64,000 nt of DNA from positions 62,001-126,000 of the forward strand of contig NZ_JACJON010000039.1 in NCBI RefSeq assembly GCF_014695585.1, read 5' to 3'. The notes beneath the pieces were generated by a model. The model worked only from the letters and a program-made list of their open reading frames with translations, was not told the DNA's origin and did not search any database. This DNA is from Microcoleus sp. FACHB-831. GTDB lineage: Bacteria > Cyanobacteriota > Cyanobacteriia > Cyanobacteriales > FACHB-T130. Made by a program: the position numbers and the translations under genes. Below are positions 33,373-42,208 of the stretch, piece by piece (within the stretch, counting starts at the first letter, position 1; each line of letters starts with the position of its first letter).

Positions 33373-35487
33373 ATGACTTCTCAGCTCCGCTTCCTCATGT
33401 GCGCTCCCGATCATTACGATGTGGATTATGTGATTAATCCCTGGATGGAAGGAAACATTCACAAATCCTCACGCGATCGCGCCGTCGAGCAGTGGCAAAA
33501 CCTACACCACATACTTAAAGATCACGCTATCGTCGATTTAGTTAACCCCCACAAAGGTGTACCAGATATGGTATTCACCGCTAATGCTGGGTTGGTATTA
33601 GGAGATACAGTAGTACTGAGCCGCTTCTTCCACAAAGAACGTCAAGGGGAGGAGCCTTATTTTAAAGAATGGTTTGAGCAAAAAGGCTATACCGTACACG
33701 AATTGCCCAAAGATTTGCCCTTTGAGGGTGCAGGCGACGCCCTTCTAGATAGGGAAGGACGCTGGCTGTGGGCTGGGTACGGCTTCCGTTCCGAACTCGA
33801 CTCTCACCCATATATAGCAAAGTGGCTTGACATCGAAGTAGTATCGCTGCGACTGATGGACGAGCGTTTCTATCACCTAGATACTTGCTTCTGTCCCCTC
33901 AGCGGCGGCTATTTGCTCTATTATCCTCCAGCCTTTGATTCCTACTCCAACCGCGTTATTGAGATGCGGGTAGCGCCAGAGAAGCGGATTGCAATTGAGG
34001 AAGCCGATGCGGTGAACTTTGCATGCAACGCCGTCAATATTGACAATAGGGTGGTGATGAATAAAGCAAGCGAGGGGCTGAAAAAACGCCTCGCCGATGC
34101 TGGATTCGAGATAATCGAGACGCAACTAACAGAATTTCTCAAAGCTGGCGGTGCTGCTAAGTGTCTGACGCTGCGGGTAACAGAACCAGTCCAGGTGGAT
34201 CGTCATGCAACTGTGTCTGTCGAAAGCCGCACGATTCGCCTGGAAGGACATTTGCTCGACTCTGGTTTAATCAACCGCGCCTTAGATTTGGTTGTAGAAA
34301 ATGGCGGTAGTTTCCAGGTTCTTAATTTCAATCTGGGAGAACAAAAACAAAGCACTTCAATGGCAGAAGTGAAAGTTTCTGCTCCTTCCCATGATGTGAT
34401 GGAAGCGATTTTGTCTACTCTGATCGATCTGGGTGCGGTAAATTTGCCCCAAGACGAACGGGATGCAAAATTGGAAGATGTCACGCAAAATGGTGTAGCA
34501 CCGGATGATTTTTATGTCAGCACTATTTATCCAACTGAAGTGAGGGTAAATGGTGAATGGGTGAAGGTGGAATATCAGCGCATGGATGGCGCGATCGCTA
34601 TTACCCAAACTCCAAAGGGTCTAGTGGCGCGGTGTAAGTTGTTGCGCGATTTAGAAGTGGGCGATCGCGTGGTTGTCGATGTCATCGGTATCCGCACCAT
34701 CCGCAAAACTGAATCGCGAGAACAGCGCAATACTCAAGAATTCAGCTTTATGTCTGCGGGTGTTTCTAGCGAACGCCGCGTGGAATTAGTTGTTGAACAA
34801 GTTGCGTGGGAATTACGCCAAATACGCGATCGCGGTGGCAAAGTTGTAGTAACTGCTGGCCCGGTTGTGATTCATACTGGTGGCGGCGAACACCTAGCGC
34901 ATCTGGTTCGCCAAGGATACGTTCAGGCGTTGCTGGGTGGGAATGCGATCGCCGTCCACGACATCGAACAATCCATGATGGGTACTTCGCTGGGTGTGGA
35001 TATGAAGCGCGGCGTTGCAGTGCGCGGCGGACACAGACACCACCTAAAGGTAATTAACACGATTCGTCGTTGTGGAAGTATTGCCAAAGCAGTTGAGCAA
35101 GGCATCGTTACGGGTGGCGTTTTATACGAGTGCGTCCGCCATGATATACCATTCGCTCTCGCAGGTTCCATCCGGGATGATGGCCCATTGCCAGATACTC
35201 AAATGGACTTGATTAAAGCCCAAGAAGAGTATGCCCAATTGTTGGAAGGGGCAGATATGGTTTTGATGCTGTCGTCGATGCTGCACTCTATTGGTGTGGG
35301 TAATATGACACCAGCAGGGGTGAAGATGGTGTGCGTGGATATTAACCCCGCAGTAGTAACAAAACTAAGCGATCGCGGTTCTGTGGAATCGGTTGGTGTA
35401 GTGACCGATGTCGGCTTATTCCTCAGTTTGTTAGTACAACAACTAGATAAGTTGACCAGCCCTTATCACTTTGCCAAGACAGTTTAA
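33373..35487 (+). CDS. agrE: Arginine dihydrolase / ornithine cyclodeaminase-like bifunctional enzyme (AgrE/ArgZ)
   Basis: 704 residues, the length of cyanobacterial AgrE/ArgZ. The N-terminal 280 or so form a guanidine-modifying-enzyme domain. Residues known as important in ArgZ are at matching positions: Asn71 (TANAGL), Glu118 (FEGAGD), His168 (YHLDTC) and nucleophile Cys264 (GGAAKCLTLRV). It converts arginine to ornithine, CO2 and two ammonia. The middle is the LOR/SDH-type domain, and the C-terminal 280 or so have a Rossmann-like domain related to ornithine cyclodeaminase (VVVTAGPVVIHTGGGEHLAH). In Anabaena AgrE takes arginine to proline. The enzyme serves nitrogen mobilisation from cyanophycin. 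A terminator follows directly. Confidence 0.93.
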   Translation: MTSQLRFLMCAPDHYDVDYVINPWMEGNIHKSSRDRAVEQWQNLHHILKDHAIVDLVNPHKGVPDMVFTANAGLVLGDTVVLSRFFHKERQGEEPYFKEWFEQKGYTVHELPKDLPFEGAGDALLDREGRWLWAGYGFRSELDSHPYIAKWLDIEVVSLRLMDERFYHLDTCFCPLSGGYLLYYPPAFDSYSNRVIEMRVAPEKRIAIEEADAVNFACNAVNIDNRVVMNKASEGLKKRLADAGFEIIETQLTEFLKAGGAAKCLTLRVTEPVQVDRHATVSVESRTIRLEGHLLDSGLINRALDLVVENGGSFQVLNFNLGEQKQSTSMAEVKVSAPSHDVMEAILSTLIDLGAVNLPQDERDAKLEDVTQNGVAPDDFYVSTIYPTEVRVNGEWVKVEYQRMDGAIAITQTPKGLVARCKLLRDLEVGDRVVVDVIGIRTIRKTESREQRNTQEFSFMSAGVSSERRVELVVEQVAWELRQIRDRGGKVVVTAGPVVIHTGGGEHLAHLVRQGYVQALLGGNAIAVHDIEQSMMGTSLGVDMKRGVAVRGGHRHHLKVINTIRRCGSIAKAVEQGIVTGGVLYECVRHDIPFALAGSIRDDGPLPDTQMDLIKAQEEYAQLLEGADMVLMLSSMLHSIGVGNMTPAGVKMVCVDINPAVVTKLSDRGSVESVGVVTDVGLFLSLLVQQLDKLTSPYHFAKTV

Positions 35488-35498
35488 TTATTCCGTAG

Positions 35499-35522
35499 GG
35501 TGGGCACTGCCCACCTTTTTTT
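35499..35522 (+). terminator. Terminator after agrE
   Basis: GGTGGGC and GCCCACC form a tight GC-rich stem followed by seven T, 12 bases beyond the agrE stop. Good intrinsic terminator. Confidence 0.85.
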
Positions 35523-35638
35523 ATCGGATTTATCGAAGCGCGAAAAGTGGATGTTTTGTTCCACATCAAACTCTATAACGCAAGTGCGATCGCTTTACAG
35601 AACCTCTAAACGCGATCGCCATTGTTATTTTCTGAAAC

Positions 35639-35683
35639 CTAAGCTGGTGACGGGATTTGAACCTGCGACCGACTGATTGCAAA
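35639..35683 (-). pseudogene. tRNA-Thr 3' fragment, candidate attachment-site duplicate
   Basis: About 45 bases matching the 3' part of the intact tRNA-Thr at 37642-37686, in the same orientation, with two mismatches. It runs from the anticodon arm through the T arm to the acceptor 3' strand (CTAAGCTGGTGACGGGATTT on the plus strand) and lacks the 5' half, so it cannot be a functional tRNA. Position and orientation are those of an att duplicate left by integration into the tRNA 3' end. Confidence 0.85.
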
Positions 35684-35950
35684 AAAGCTTATCCACGTTC
35701 TTAGAAGCTTTATTTAGCAAGCTTTTTACCCGTTAACAAAGTTAGGTTGTAGCTGCTAGTACCAATTCAGTACCACCTACGCTCGTTTTAACAGCCAAAA
35801 CCTATTTTCTGGGCTATAGTTTGGGGTAGTCAATTTGTACTACATAAAGTTATGAATACAATGCCCCAAGCCGCCGTAGTTTGCCTACTGGACAACTGGA
35901 AATCTTAAAAGATTTAGTAAGGTGGTATTACCAATAATTATTAATTACAG
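35684..35950. other. Left non-coding end of the tRNA-Thr insertion
   Basis: 267 AT-rich bases between the tRNA fragment and the CoiA-like gene. At 35758-35776 it has AGTACCAATTCAGTACCAC, matched at the other end of the insertion (37598-37616) by the same sequence with two changes. Repeated GTACC motifs at both ends could be recombinase arm sites or regulatory sites. No gene seen. Confidence 0.6.
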
Positions 35951-37072
35951 ATGCCGCTTACAGCTTGGATTGATGATGAAAAAGTGTTGGCTCCTCTAGT
36001 ATCAGATGAGGATTGGGAAGCTTGGAAGAATCAGCGCGATATAAAAATAAGTTTGGCTTGTTGTAAGTCTTCTGGCTTCCTACGCAACTCTAAACTTGGA
36101 ACTAAGCATTTTGTACACAAATGCAAAACAGGGTGCAATTGGAAGCCAGAAACTCAAGAGCATCTTTTAGCTAAAAGCGAGATTGTAAAAGCTTGCTTAG
36201 AAGCAGGGTATGAAGCTGACACAGAAGTTTCTGGTTTAGACTGGCGTGCTGATGTTTTAGCTAGTAAAGGCAAAGTTAAAATTGCTTTTGAGATTCAGTG
36301 GAGCCCTCAAACTTTACAACTAACTCAAGAGAGGCAGACAAAATATAAGCGTGATGAAATTAGAGGTTGCTGGCTTTTCCGAAAACTCCCTAGCTCTAAG
36401 GCAAGTAAAGAATTGCCGATGTTTGAGTTAGCTTTAAATTCTAATAACAAATTTGTTGTACACATTCCTACTCAAGATATAAATAACAAAAGAAGCCTTT
36501 CGTTAGAAAATATTTCACTCTCTGAGTTTATTAAAAGTTTATTATCAAAAAAAATTAAATTTTGCGAGTCTTATGTTTCTATAAAAGAACAAATAACTTA
36601 TCTAAGCTTCTTTTCAGTAAAGTGTTCGCAATGCAATAAACCATATCACGTTTACATGGTACAAGAAACTTTTATTGTTAGTAAGAGTTTATGCGGTATC
36701 GACGTAAACATACCTCATTATTCAAATTATGGGAAAAAACTTTGTCTTGATAAACCTTTTGTTTTTGCCTCTGAAATTGTTAACTTTGCCAGATTTATTT
36801 CCAAAGAAAATAAAAATATAAACATGGGTGAAATTAAATCTCGTTACAAACACAATAAGTGGAACAACTGGTTATCTTTTGGTTGTCATTGGTGCGATGC
36901 AATTTTGCCTTATCATCCAGACTATTATAATAAATGCAAAACTAAGCACTATAGCTATTTATGCACATCTATGGCTTACTGCATAAAAGGCTTAAAGCCT
37001 TCCGAGCAAATTTTTAACAAAGATTTGGGAGGACATTGGTGTTATCCCAAAGACGAAAATTTTTGCACTTAA
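35951..37072 (+). CDS. CoiA-like putative nuclease
   Basis: 373 residues. The first half fits the competence-protein CoiA family: a Cys-rich start, EHLLAKSEIVKACLEAGYEAD, then WRADVLASKGKVKIAFEIQW, where Asp and Glu-x-Gln sit as in restriction-endonuclease-like cores, then RQTKYKRDEIRGCWLFRK. The second half has two CxxC zinc-type motifs (CSQCNKPYHVY, CHWCDAILPYH). CoiA proteins act in DNA processing during natural transformation. In this setting it is a cargo gene of a tRNA-Thr-bounded insertion. The gene is clearly AT-richer than its neighbours, a sign of transfer. No integrase motif is present. Confidence 0.7.
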   Translation: MPLTAWIDDEKVLAPLVSDEDWEAWKNQRDIKISLACCKSSGFLRNSKLGTKHFVHKCKTGCNWKPETQEHLLAKSEIVKACLEAGYEADTEVSGLDWRADVLASKGKVKIAFEIQWSPQTLQLTQERQTKYKRDEIRGCWLFRKLPSSKASKELPMFELALNSNNKFVVHIPTQDINNKRSLSLENISLSEFIKSLLSKKIKFCESYVSIKEQITYLSFFSVKCSQCNKPYHVYMVQETFIVSKSLCGIDVNIPHYSNYGKKLCLDKPFVFASEIVNFARFISKENKNINMGEIKSRYKHNKWNNWLSFGCHWCDAILPYHPDYYNKCKTKHYSYLCTSMAYCIKGLKPSEQIFNKDLGGHWCYPKDENFCT

Positions 37073-37159
37073 ACCTTAAGTACAGTAACACTTTAAGACT
37101 AGGCAATCTTTAACCCCTTAAACTATAGTTGGCAATAGTACAAAATTACTATTGCCTTT

Positions 37160-37594
37160 ATGAAGCTGCAAAATTTCCTGGATACTAATCTGCGTTATCC
37201 GCTTCAGTACAATTTTGAGGCGATCGCCAGCGATCGCGAACTAGCGCAACAGATACAAACACGACTGAAAAGCTTACAGTACCTAGATTCAGTGGCTGAT
37301 GGCAACTTCGGGCCAATCTCTGCCCTAGCCCTAAAAAACTTTCAGAAAGCGGCTGAGTGCAACGAGCTAGATTACCTCGGTGCTGTAACTGCTAAAAAAC
37401 TGATTGAAACAAAGCCGGAGCAAATTACCCAGCCGCCGCTTTACCTGGGTAGCGACCTGGCCAGCCGAATCGTAAAGTATATGCAGAAGCAAGATTACAA
37501 AATCTTCCAAGGAGAGCAATATTACAACATTGTCTATGTCGAGGGCTTGGCTGACTACCTTCGCCTGGGCACTATCGAGCCACTAGATTTCTAA
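37160..37594 (+). CDS. Peptidoglycan-binding-domain protein, probably C-terminally truncated
   Basis: 144 residues. Residues about 25-85 form a PG_binding_1 repeat (IQTRLKSLQYLDSVADGNFG, ALKNFQKAAE). The C-terminal YKIFQGEQYYNIVYVEG resembles the start of a further domain that in related cyanobacterial and phage-like proteins continues for many residues. Here the frame turns into GLADYLRLGTIEPLDF and stops. This suggests truncation at the edge of the insertion, close to its tRNA-Thr end. It is oriented towards the tRNA. Possibly a lysis or wall-associated gene remnant. Confidence 0.6.
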   Translation: MKLQNFLDTNLRYPLQYNFEAIASDRELAQQIQTRLKSLQYLDSVADGNFGPISALALKNFQKAAECNELDYLGAVTAKKLIETKPEQITQPPLYLGSDLASRIVKYMQKQDYKIFQGEQYYNIVYVEGLADYLRLGTIEPLDF

Positions 37595-37644
37595 ACCAGT
37601 ACCAATTTTGTACCACTTTTAAATTTAGCGAACCTTCAAAACTA

Positions 37645-37716
37645 AGCTGGTGACGGGATTTGAACCTGCGACCGGCTGATTACAAATCAGCTGCTCTACC
37701 ACTGAGCTACACCAGC
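37645..37716 (-). tRNA. tRNA-Thr (anticodon TGT)
   Basis: 72 bases on the minus strand, no encoded CCA. Acceptor GCTGGTG pairs with CACCAGC. D arm GCTC-AGTGGTA-GAGC. Anticodon arm GCTGA-TTTGTAA-TCAGC gives TGT at 34-36. T loop TTCAAAT, with one A/C mismatch in the T stem. Decodes ACA/ACG-type threonine codons. Its 3' end abuts the 2-kb insertion and appears to have served as the integration site. Confidence 0.95.
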
Positions 37717-37940
37717 ACCGTCGTTTAATATAGCAAACTTTGGGCAATATCCGCAACTATAACTCACATTTTTTTATTTGACCGCCTTAGCGCGATCGCC
37801 TTTGCACCAACTCCCCCCTAAGTATTAAAAATTTCTTTACCCTGCGATCGCAAAATTTACCATCTGGTATACTATTATTCTTTGTAGCTATTAACTACGG
37901 TATCCCGACCGAGTAACCGGGGATTTAAGGAGAAGGTTTC

Positions 37941-39083
37941 ATGCGACTGTGGCAACGGATTACCAGTATGGTACAACCTCTGATGAGCTGGCGGAAGCTT
38001 AGTTCGCTAAAGAGTTTCGTATCCTTATTTTTAGTAGGAGCGAGCATAAGTATCGCGATCGCAGCTTGCTCCCCCAACACCTCTAATTCACCTACAACCC
38101 CGAACAGTGGTTCCAGTCCAGCTGCCAATAGTGGTTCTAGTCCAGCTGCCCAAACCGGAAATGTTAATCTAACCCTCGTCTCCTACGCTGTCACCCAAGC
38201 TGCCTACTCAAAGATTATTCCCCAGTTCACAGCTCAATGGAAACAGCAGAAAAACCAGAACGTTACTTTCAAAGAAAGTTATGGCGGATCTGGCTCCCAA
38301 ACCCGTGCAGTCATTGATGGTTTGGAGGCAGATGTTGTAAACCTCGCCCTCGCTCTTGACACAAAAAAAATAGAGAAGGCTGGACTGATACAACCAGGTT
38401 GGGAAAATGAAGCTGCTAATGGTGCGATCGTCACCAAATCTGTCGCCGCTCTAGTAACCCGTGACGGCAACCCTAAAGGAATTCAAGGCTGGGCAGACTT
38501 AGCAAAAGATGGCGTAAAAGTCATTACCGCTAACCCCAAAACTTCTGGTGGCGCTCGCTGGAATTTCTTAGGTCTATGGGGTTCCGTGACACGAACCGGG
38601 GGTGACGATGCCAAAGCTTTAGACTTTACAAACAAAGTCTTCAAGAACGTCCCCGTGCTACCCAGAGATGCCCGTGAAGCCAGCGATGCATTCTTCAAGC
38701 AAGGGCAGGGAGATGTCTTAATCAACTACGAAAACGAAGTCATTCTAGCTGCTCAGAACGGTCAGAAACTTCCTTACGTCGTGCCCGATATAAACATCTC
38801 CATCGACAACCCGGTTGCTGTTGTAGATAAAAACGTCGATAAGCACGGTACGAGAGAAGTTGCAGAAGCGTTTGTCAAGTTTCTCTATACACCAGAAGCC
38901 CAACGAGAATTTGCTAAAGTTGGCTTCCGGCCTGTGGACACGACAGTAGCAACAGAAGTAGCTAAACAATATCTCCCCATCAAAACCCTCTTCACTGCCC
39001 AAGATTTGGGTGGCTGGGACGAGATTCAGAAGAAGTTTTTTGATGACGGGGCAATCTTCGACAAAATTCAGGCTGGCAGTTAA
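37941..39083 (+). CDS. sbpA: Sulfate-binding periplasmic protein SbpA
   Basis: 380 residues. N-terminal hydrophobic segment FVSLFLVGASISIAIAACS with a lipobox-like AAC, then an Asn/Ser/Pro linker (residues about 50-72). The mature domain has the sulfate/thiosulfate-binding family signature: YAVTQAAYSKIIPQFTAQW, KESYGGSGSQTRAVIDGLEA, NPKTSGGARWNFLGLWG, and GQGDVLINYENEVILA. It captures sulfate in the periplasm for the CysTW permease encoded next. AAGGAG at 37927-37932 lies about 8 bases before the ATG and confirms the start. The leader carries a small ATCCC/GGGAT hairpin just upstream of the ribosome-binding site. Confidence 0.95.
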   Translation: MRLWQRITSMVQPLMSWRKLSSLKSFVSLFLVGASISIAIAACSPNTSNSPTTPNSGSSPAANSGSSPAAQTGNVNLTLVSYAVTQAAYSKIIPQFTAQWKQQKNQNVTFKESYGGSGSQTRAVIDGLEADVVNLALALDTKKIEKAGLIQPGWENEAANGAIVTKSVAALVTRDGNPKGIQGWADLAKDGVKVITANPKTSGGARWNFLGLWGSVTRTGGDDAKALDFTNKVFKNVPVLPRDAREASDAFFKQGQGDVLINYENEVILAAQNGQKLPYVVPDINISIDNPVAVVDKNVDKHGTREVAEAFVKFLYTPEAQREFAKVGFRPVDTTVATEVAKQYLPIKTLFTAQDLGGWDEIQKKFFDDGAIFDKIQAGS

Positions 39084-39208
39084 TAGAATTTTGAGTTTTG
39101 AGTTTTGAGTTTTGAATTAATAAAATTTTTTCTTAATTCCTCTCTCAGCACTCATAACTCAAAATTTTATCTTGTTCAAGTAACATCAAATATTTCCGTT
39201 CTAACGCT

Positions 39209-40066
39209 ATGGCTGTATCCGCTACTCGCGACCAAACTACTACTTCTAGAAACTTATTTGGAAAAATCGGTGGGCTTTCTTGGCCTTGGCGGATAACGTT
39301 GGGTTATCTCACCATAATGCTACTTCTGCCAGTATCGGCGCTGATGTTAAAAGCCAGTACAGAAAATCCTATTAACTTCTGGAAAATTGCTACCAGCCCA
39401 ATTGCTCTTGCCACATATGATGTCACCTTTGTTACATCATTGATAGCTGCACTCATTAATGGACTCTTTGGATTTTTAATTGCTTGGGTTTTAGTTCGGT
39501 ACGACTTCCCGTTTAAGCGAATTATTGATGCAGCAATCGATCTACCCTTTGCTTTGCCTACTTCAGTAGCGGGCTTGACCTTAGCAACAGTCTATAGCGA
39601 TAACGGCTGGATCGGTTCCTTTTTAGCACCTTTAGGAATTAAAGTAGCGTTTACCAGACTAGGCGTGGGTATGGCTATGCTCTTTATATCCTTGCCTTTC
39701 ATAGTAAGAACATTGCAGCCTGTCTTACAGGAAATGGAAAAGGATATCGAAGAAGCAGCCTGGTCTTTGGGAGCATCTCAATGGCAGACATTTTGGCGCG
39801 TTGTTTTGCCGCCATTAATCCCAGCAATGCTGACAGGTATTGCGCTGGGTTTCTCAAGGGCTGTCGGAGAATACGGTTCGGTTGTGATTGTCGCTTCCAA
39901 CGTTCCATTTAAGGACTTAATAGCATCAGTGCTAATTATCCAGCGATTGGAGCAGTATGACTATAGTGGCGCAACCGTTATTGGTACCGTCCTATTAGGA
40001 ATTTCGCTGCTAATACTTCTAGCAATTAACTTATTACAAGCTTGGGGACGACGCTATGACCTCTAA
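39209..40066 (+). CDS. cysT: Sulfate ABC transporter permease CysT
   Basis: 285 residues, six membrane segments (for example [20 protein letters not shown] and [20 protein letters not shown]). It carries the ABC-permease EAA loop [21 protein letters not shown] before the last helices, the site that contacts the ATPase. Forms the channel with CysW. Its stop overlaps the cysW start by 11 bases. The 125-base spacer from sbpA contains TTTTGAG repeats. Confidence 0.95.
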   Translation: MAVSATRDQTTTSRNLFGKIGGLSWPWRITLGYLTIMLLLPVSALMLKASTENPINFWKIATSPIALATYDVTFVTSLIAALINGLFGFLIAWVLVRYDFPFKRIIDAAIDLPFALPTSVAGLTLATVYSDNGWIGSFLAPLGIKVAFTRLGVGMAMLFISLPFIVRTLQPVLQEMEKDIEEAAWSLGASQWQTFWRVVLPPLIPAMLTGIALGFSRAVGEYGSVVIVASNVPFKDLIASVLIIQRLEQYDYSGATVIGTVLLGISLLILLAINLLQAWGRRYDL

Positions 40067-40934
40067 TTTAGCGGGACATTCTTTCAATACAGTTTCACCA
40101 AATTCGCAGCCATATAAGCCAGCAAAGGAGCATGCCTGGGTAAAATTTGTTTTGATTGGCATAGCTCTAGCCTACTTACTGCTAATTTTGTTCATTCCTG
40201 CTATTAACGTCTTTGCCCAAGCTTTTAAGGAAGGAGTTGGGCCTTTCTTCCACAACTTGACAGAACCTAATTTTCTCCATGCCGTAAAACTTACCGTTTT
40301 CATCGCGTTGATTGTCGTACCCATAAATACAGTGTTTGGACTCTGTGCAGCTTGGGTAATAGCGCGGCATCAATTTCGCGGTCGAACTTTTTTAATTAGT
40401 CTTTTAGACATACCATTTGCCGTCTCTCCAGTCGTGGCTGGACTGATGATTGTATTGCTTTACGGGCGGAATGGCTGGTTTGGGCCATTGTTAGGAGCAG
40501 CGAACATTAAAATTATTTTTGCCCTGCCTGCAATGGTATTGGCGAGTGCTTTTATCACCCTGCCATTTGTTGCCCGTGAAGTAATTCCCGTTTTAGAAGA
40601 AGCAGGTTCCGAACAGGAAGAAGCTGCTAGAACTTTGGGTGCCAAGGATATACAAATATTCTGGCGCGTTACCCTCCCCAATATTCGATGGGGTCTGCTC
40701 TATGGCGTGATTTTGACCAATGCCAGAGTAATGGGCGAGTTTGGTGCTGTGTCGGTTGTATCTGGAAACATCGCTGGGGAAACTCAAACCCTGCCGCTTT
40801 TTGTAGAAGAAGCCTACAAGCAATACCAAACTCAGGCATCGTTTTCAGCAGCCGTACTGCTTGCTGGTTTGGCCTTTGTTACTCTCGTGCTGAAAGAAAT
40901 TTTGGAACGTAAAACCCGTATTAAAGATGTTTAA
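40056..40934 (+). CDS. cysW: Sulfate ABC transporter permease CysW
   Basis: 292 residues, six membrane segments, with the EAA loop [21 protein letters not shown] and the CysW-type [20 protein letters not shown]. Second permease subunit of the sulfate importer. The ATG at 40056 lies inside the 3' end of cysT, so the two are translationally coupled. The NIL-domain gene follows after 12 bases. The usual CysA ATPase gene is not present next to it. Confidence 0.95.
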   Translation: MTSNLAGHSFNTVSPNSQPYKPAKEHAWVKFVLIGIALAYLLLILFIPAINVFAQAFKEGVGPFFHNLTEPNFLHAVKLTVFIALIVVPINTVFGLCAAWVIARHQFRGRTFLISLLDIPFAVSPVVAGLMIVLLYGRNGWFGPLLGAANIKIIFALPAMVLASAFITLPFVAREVIPVLEEAGSEQEEAARTLGAKDIQIFWRVTLPNIRWGLLYGVILTNARVMGEFGAVSVVSGNIAGETQTLPLFVEEAYKQYQTQASFSAAVLLAGLAFVTLVLKEILERKTRIKDV

Positions 40935-40946
40935 TAGGAAAAAAAG

Positions 40947-41297
40947 ATGGCAATTAACAACAGCAACGACTCATCTCTACAAGACTTAGATCGTGTTGAA
41001 CCTTCTCTTGAAGTTGATAGCAACTCTCTAGAAGATAACAGGCAAACAACTACCCGCGTCAAAATTCGCATCCCGAAGGAGTACCATCAAGAGCCAGTAA
41101 TATCACGGCTAGTTTCTCACTATGGCGTTACTGTGAATATTACAGGAGCCTTACTCGGCCCCAATGCTCGGGAGGATGGGTGGTTCGATTTGGAATTGAG
41201 GGGCACAAGTCGCCAAATTGAAAGCGCCCTCACCTACATCAACGAACTCGATTTAGAAATATGGGGTAGTTCTAAGCCCGAAGTAGATGGCTGGTAA
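40947..41297 (+). CDS. NIL-domain protein of the sulfate transport operon
   Basis: 116 residues. A hydrophilic N-terminus of about 35 is followed by a NIL (ACT-like) domain: RVKIRIPKEYHQEPVISRLV, VNITGALLGPNAREDGWFDL and IESALTYINELDLEIWG. NIL domains bind small ligands and regulate methionine-type ABC ATPases. In cyanobacteria similar proteins are encoded with sulfate transporters, probably sensing a sulfur compound to control uptake. Last gene of the sbpA-cysT-cysW unit; a strong bidirectional hairpin follows. Confidence 0.85.
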   Translation: MAINNSNDSSLQDLDRVEPSLEVDSNSLEDNRQTTTRVKIRIPKEYHQEPVISRLVSHYGVTVNITGALLGPNAREDGWFDLELRGTSRQIESALTYINELDLEIWGSSKPEVDGW

Positions 41298-41349
41298 TAT
41301 TTGAGATTTTAGATTTTGGATTAATAATCTAAAATCTAAAATCTCAAAT
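41298..41349. terminator. Bidirectional hairpin between convergent genes
   Basis: TTGAGATTTTAGATTTTGGATT pairs with AATCTAAAATCTAAAATCTCAA around a short TAATA loop, about 22 base pairs with few mismatches. It sits between the stops of the NIL gene (plus) and the NarL regulator (minus) and probably ends both transcripts. Confidence 0.75.
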
Positions 41350-41353
41350 TACG

Positions 41354-42001
41354 TCAAGCCATCTCACTTTCAATTGCCCAGCGGGCTAATTCGGTGCGGT
41401 TGTGAAGGCCAGTTTTGCCTAACATATTGCTGACGTGGCTTTCAATCGTCCGCTGGCTGACTTTCATCTGCTCGGCAATTTCCCTATTAGCTAAACCCCG
41501 CGCTACATATTGCACAACTTTCAGCTCAGTTGGGGTTAATTCGACTTCGGGTGGGACATGAAGTTTGGGGCCTGTCTCCGAGCCTTTGGATGGACGAAGA
41601 TTGATACGACTGACCTGTTTGAGGGAGGATTCTACTTGTGCGACCAATTCTTCTGGCTCAAACGGTTTGACCATGTAGACATCGGCTCCGGTGTTGAGAC
41701 CTTTGACTCGATCCTGGCTTTGACCTTTTGCCGAGAGAAATAGCACTGGAATCCAGTTAGTTCGGGCATCTTCTCTGACGTGCTGCACGAGGGCGTATCC
41801 GTCCATTTCTGGCATCATCACATCGCAAATAATCATGTCGGGAATGTCCAGCTCTAAAACTTCGAGGGCTTCCCTACCGTTCTCGGCTGTGATGACTTCG
41901 TACCCCCGAAACTCTAGGTAGTCTTTTACCAGTAAGATCAGGTTGGGGTCATCATCAATCAATAGCAGTCGCTTGTGATCTCTTACACTGGTTTCTTTCA
42001 T
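41354..42001 (-). CDS. NarL-family response regulator (REC-LuxR HTH)
   Basis: 215 residues. Receiver 1-125 with DDD at 16-18, acceptor Asp60 in MIICDVMMPEMDG and lysine in VYMVKPFEPEE. The LuxR HTH is at about 150-212: LTPTELKVVQYVARGLANRE, then IAEQMKVSQRTIESHVSNML. The build resembles the Ycf29-type regulators of cyanobacteria and plastids, but I cannot confirm orthology. Monocistronic; convergent to the sulfate operon. Confidence 0.92.
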   Translation of the reverse strand: MKETSVRDHKRLLLIDDDPNLILLVKDYLEFRGYEVITAENGREALEVLELDIPDMIICDVMMPEMDGYALVQHVREDARTNWIPVLFLSAKGQSQDRVKGLNTGADVYMVKPFEPEELVAQVESSLKQVSRINLRPSKGSETGPKLHVPPEVELTPTELKVVQYVARGLANREIAEQMKVSQRTIESHVSNMLGKTGLHNRTELARWAIESEMA

Positions 42002-42208
42002 GCTTTACCACTCGCTGTGCCTAGATTGGTGAAGTTTGTCAACTATTTTCTTTGTATTATCCACATTCTTGTCTGTAAGCTATTCAATCCGGCGTTTGCG
42101 ACTGACTAAAACATACGCAATTTTATCTTTACGCGCTTAGAGCAGAGTCTCCGCCTGTAGAACAACCACAAAAATATAGTAGGTATACGGAAGAATATAA
42201 CGTATGTA

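Noticed and set aside
35951-37072. Integrase of the tRNA-Thr insertion
   Set aside because: The protein has no tyrosine-recombinase R-H-x-x-R...Y pattern; its features fit a CoiA-like nuclease.
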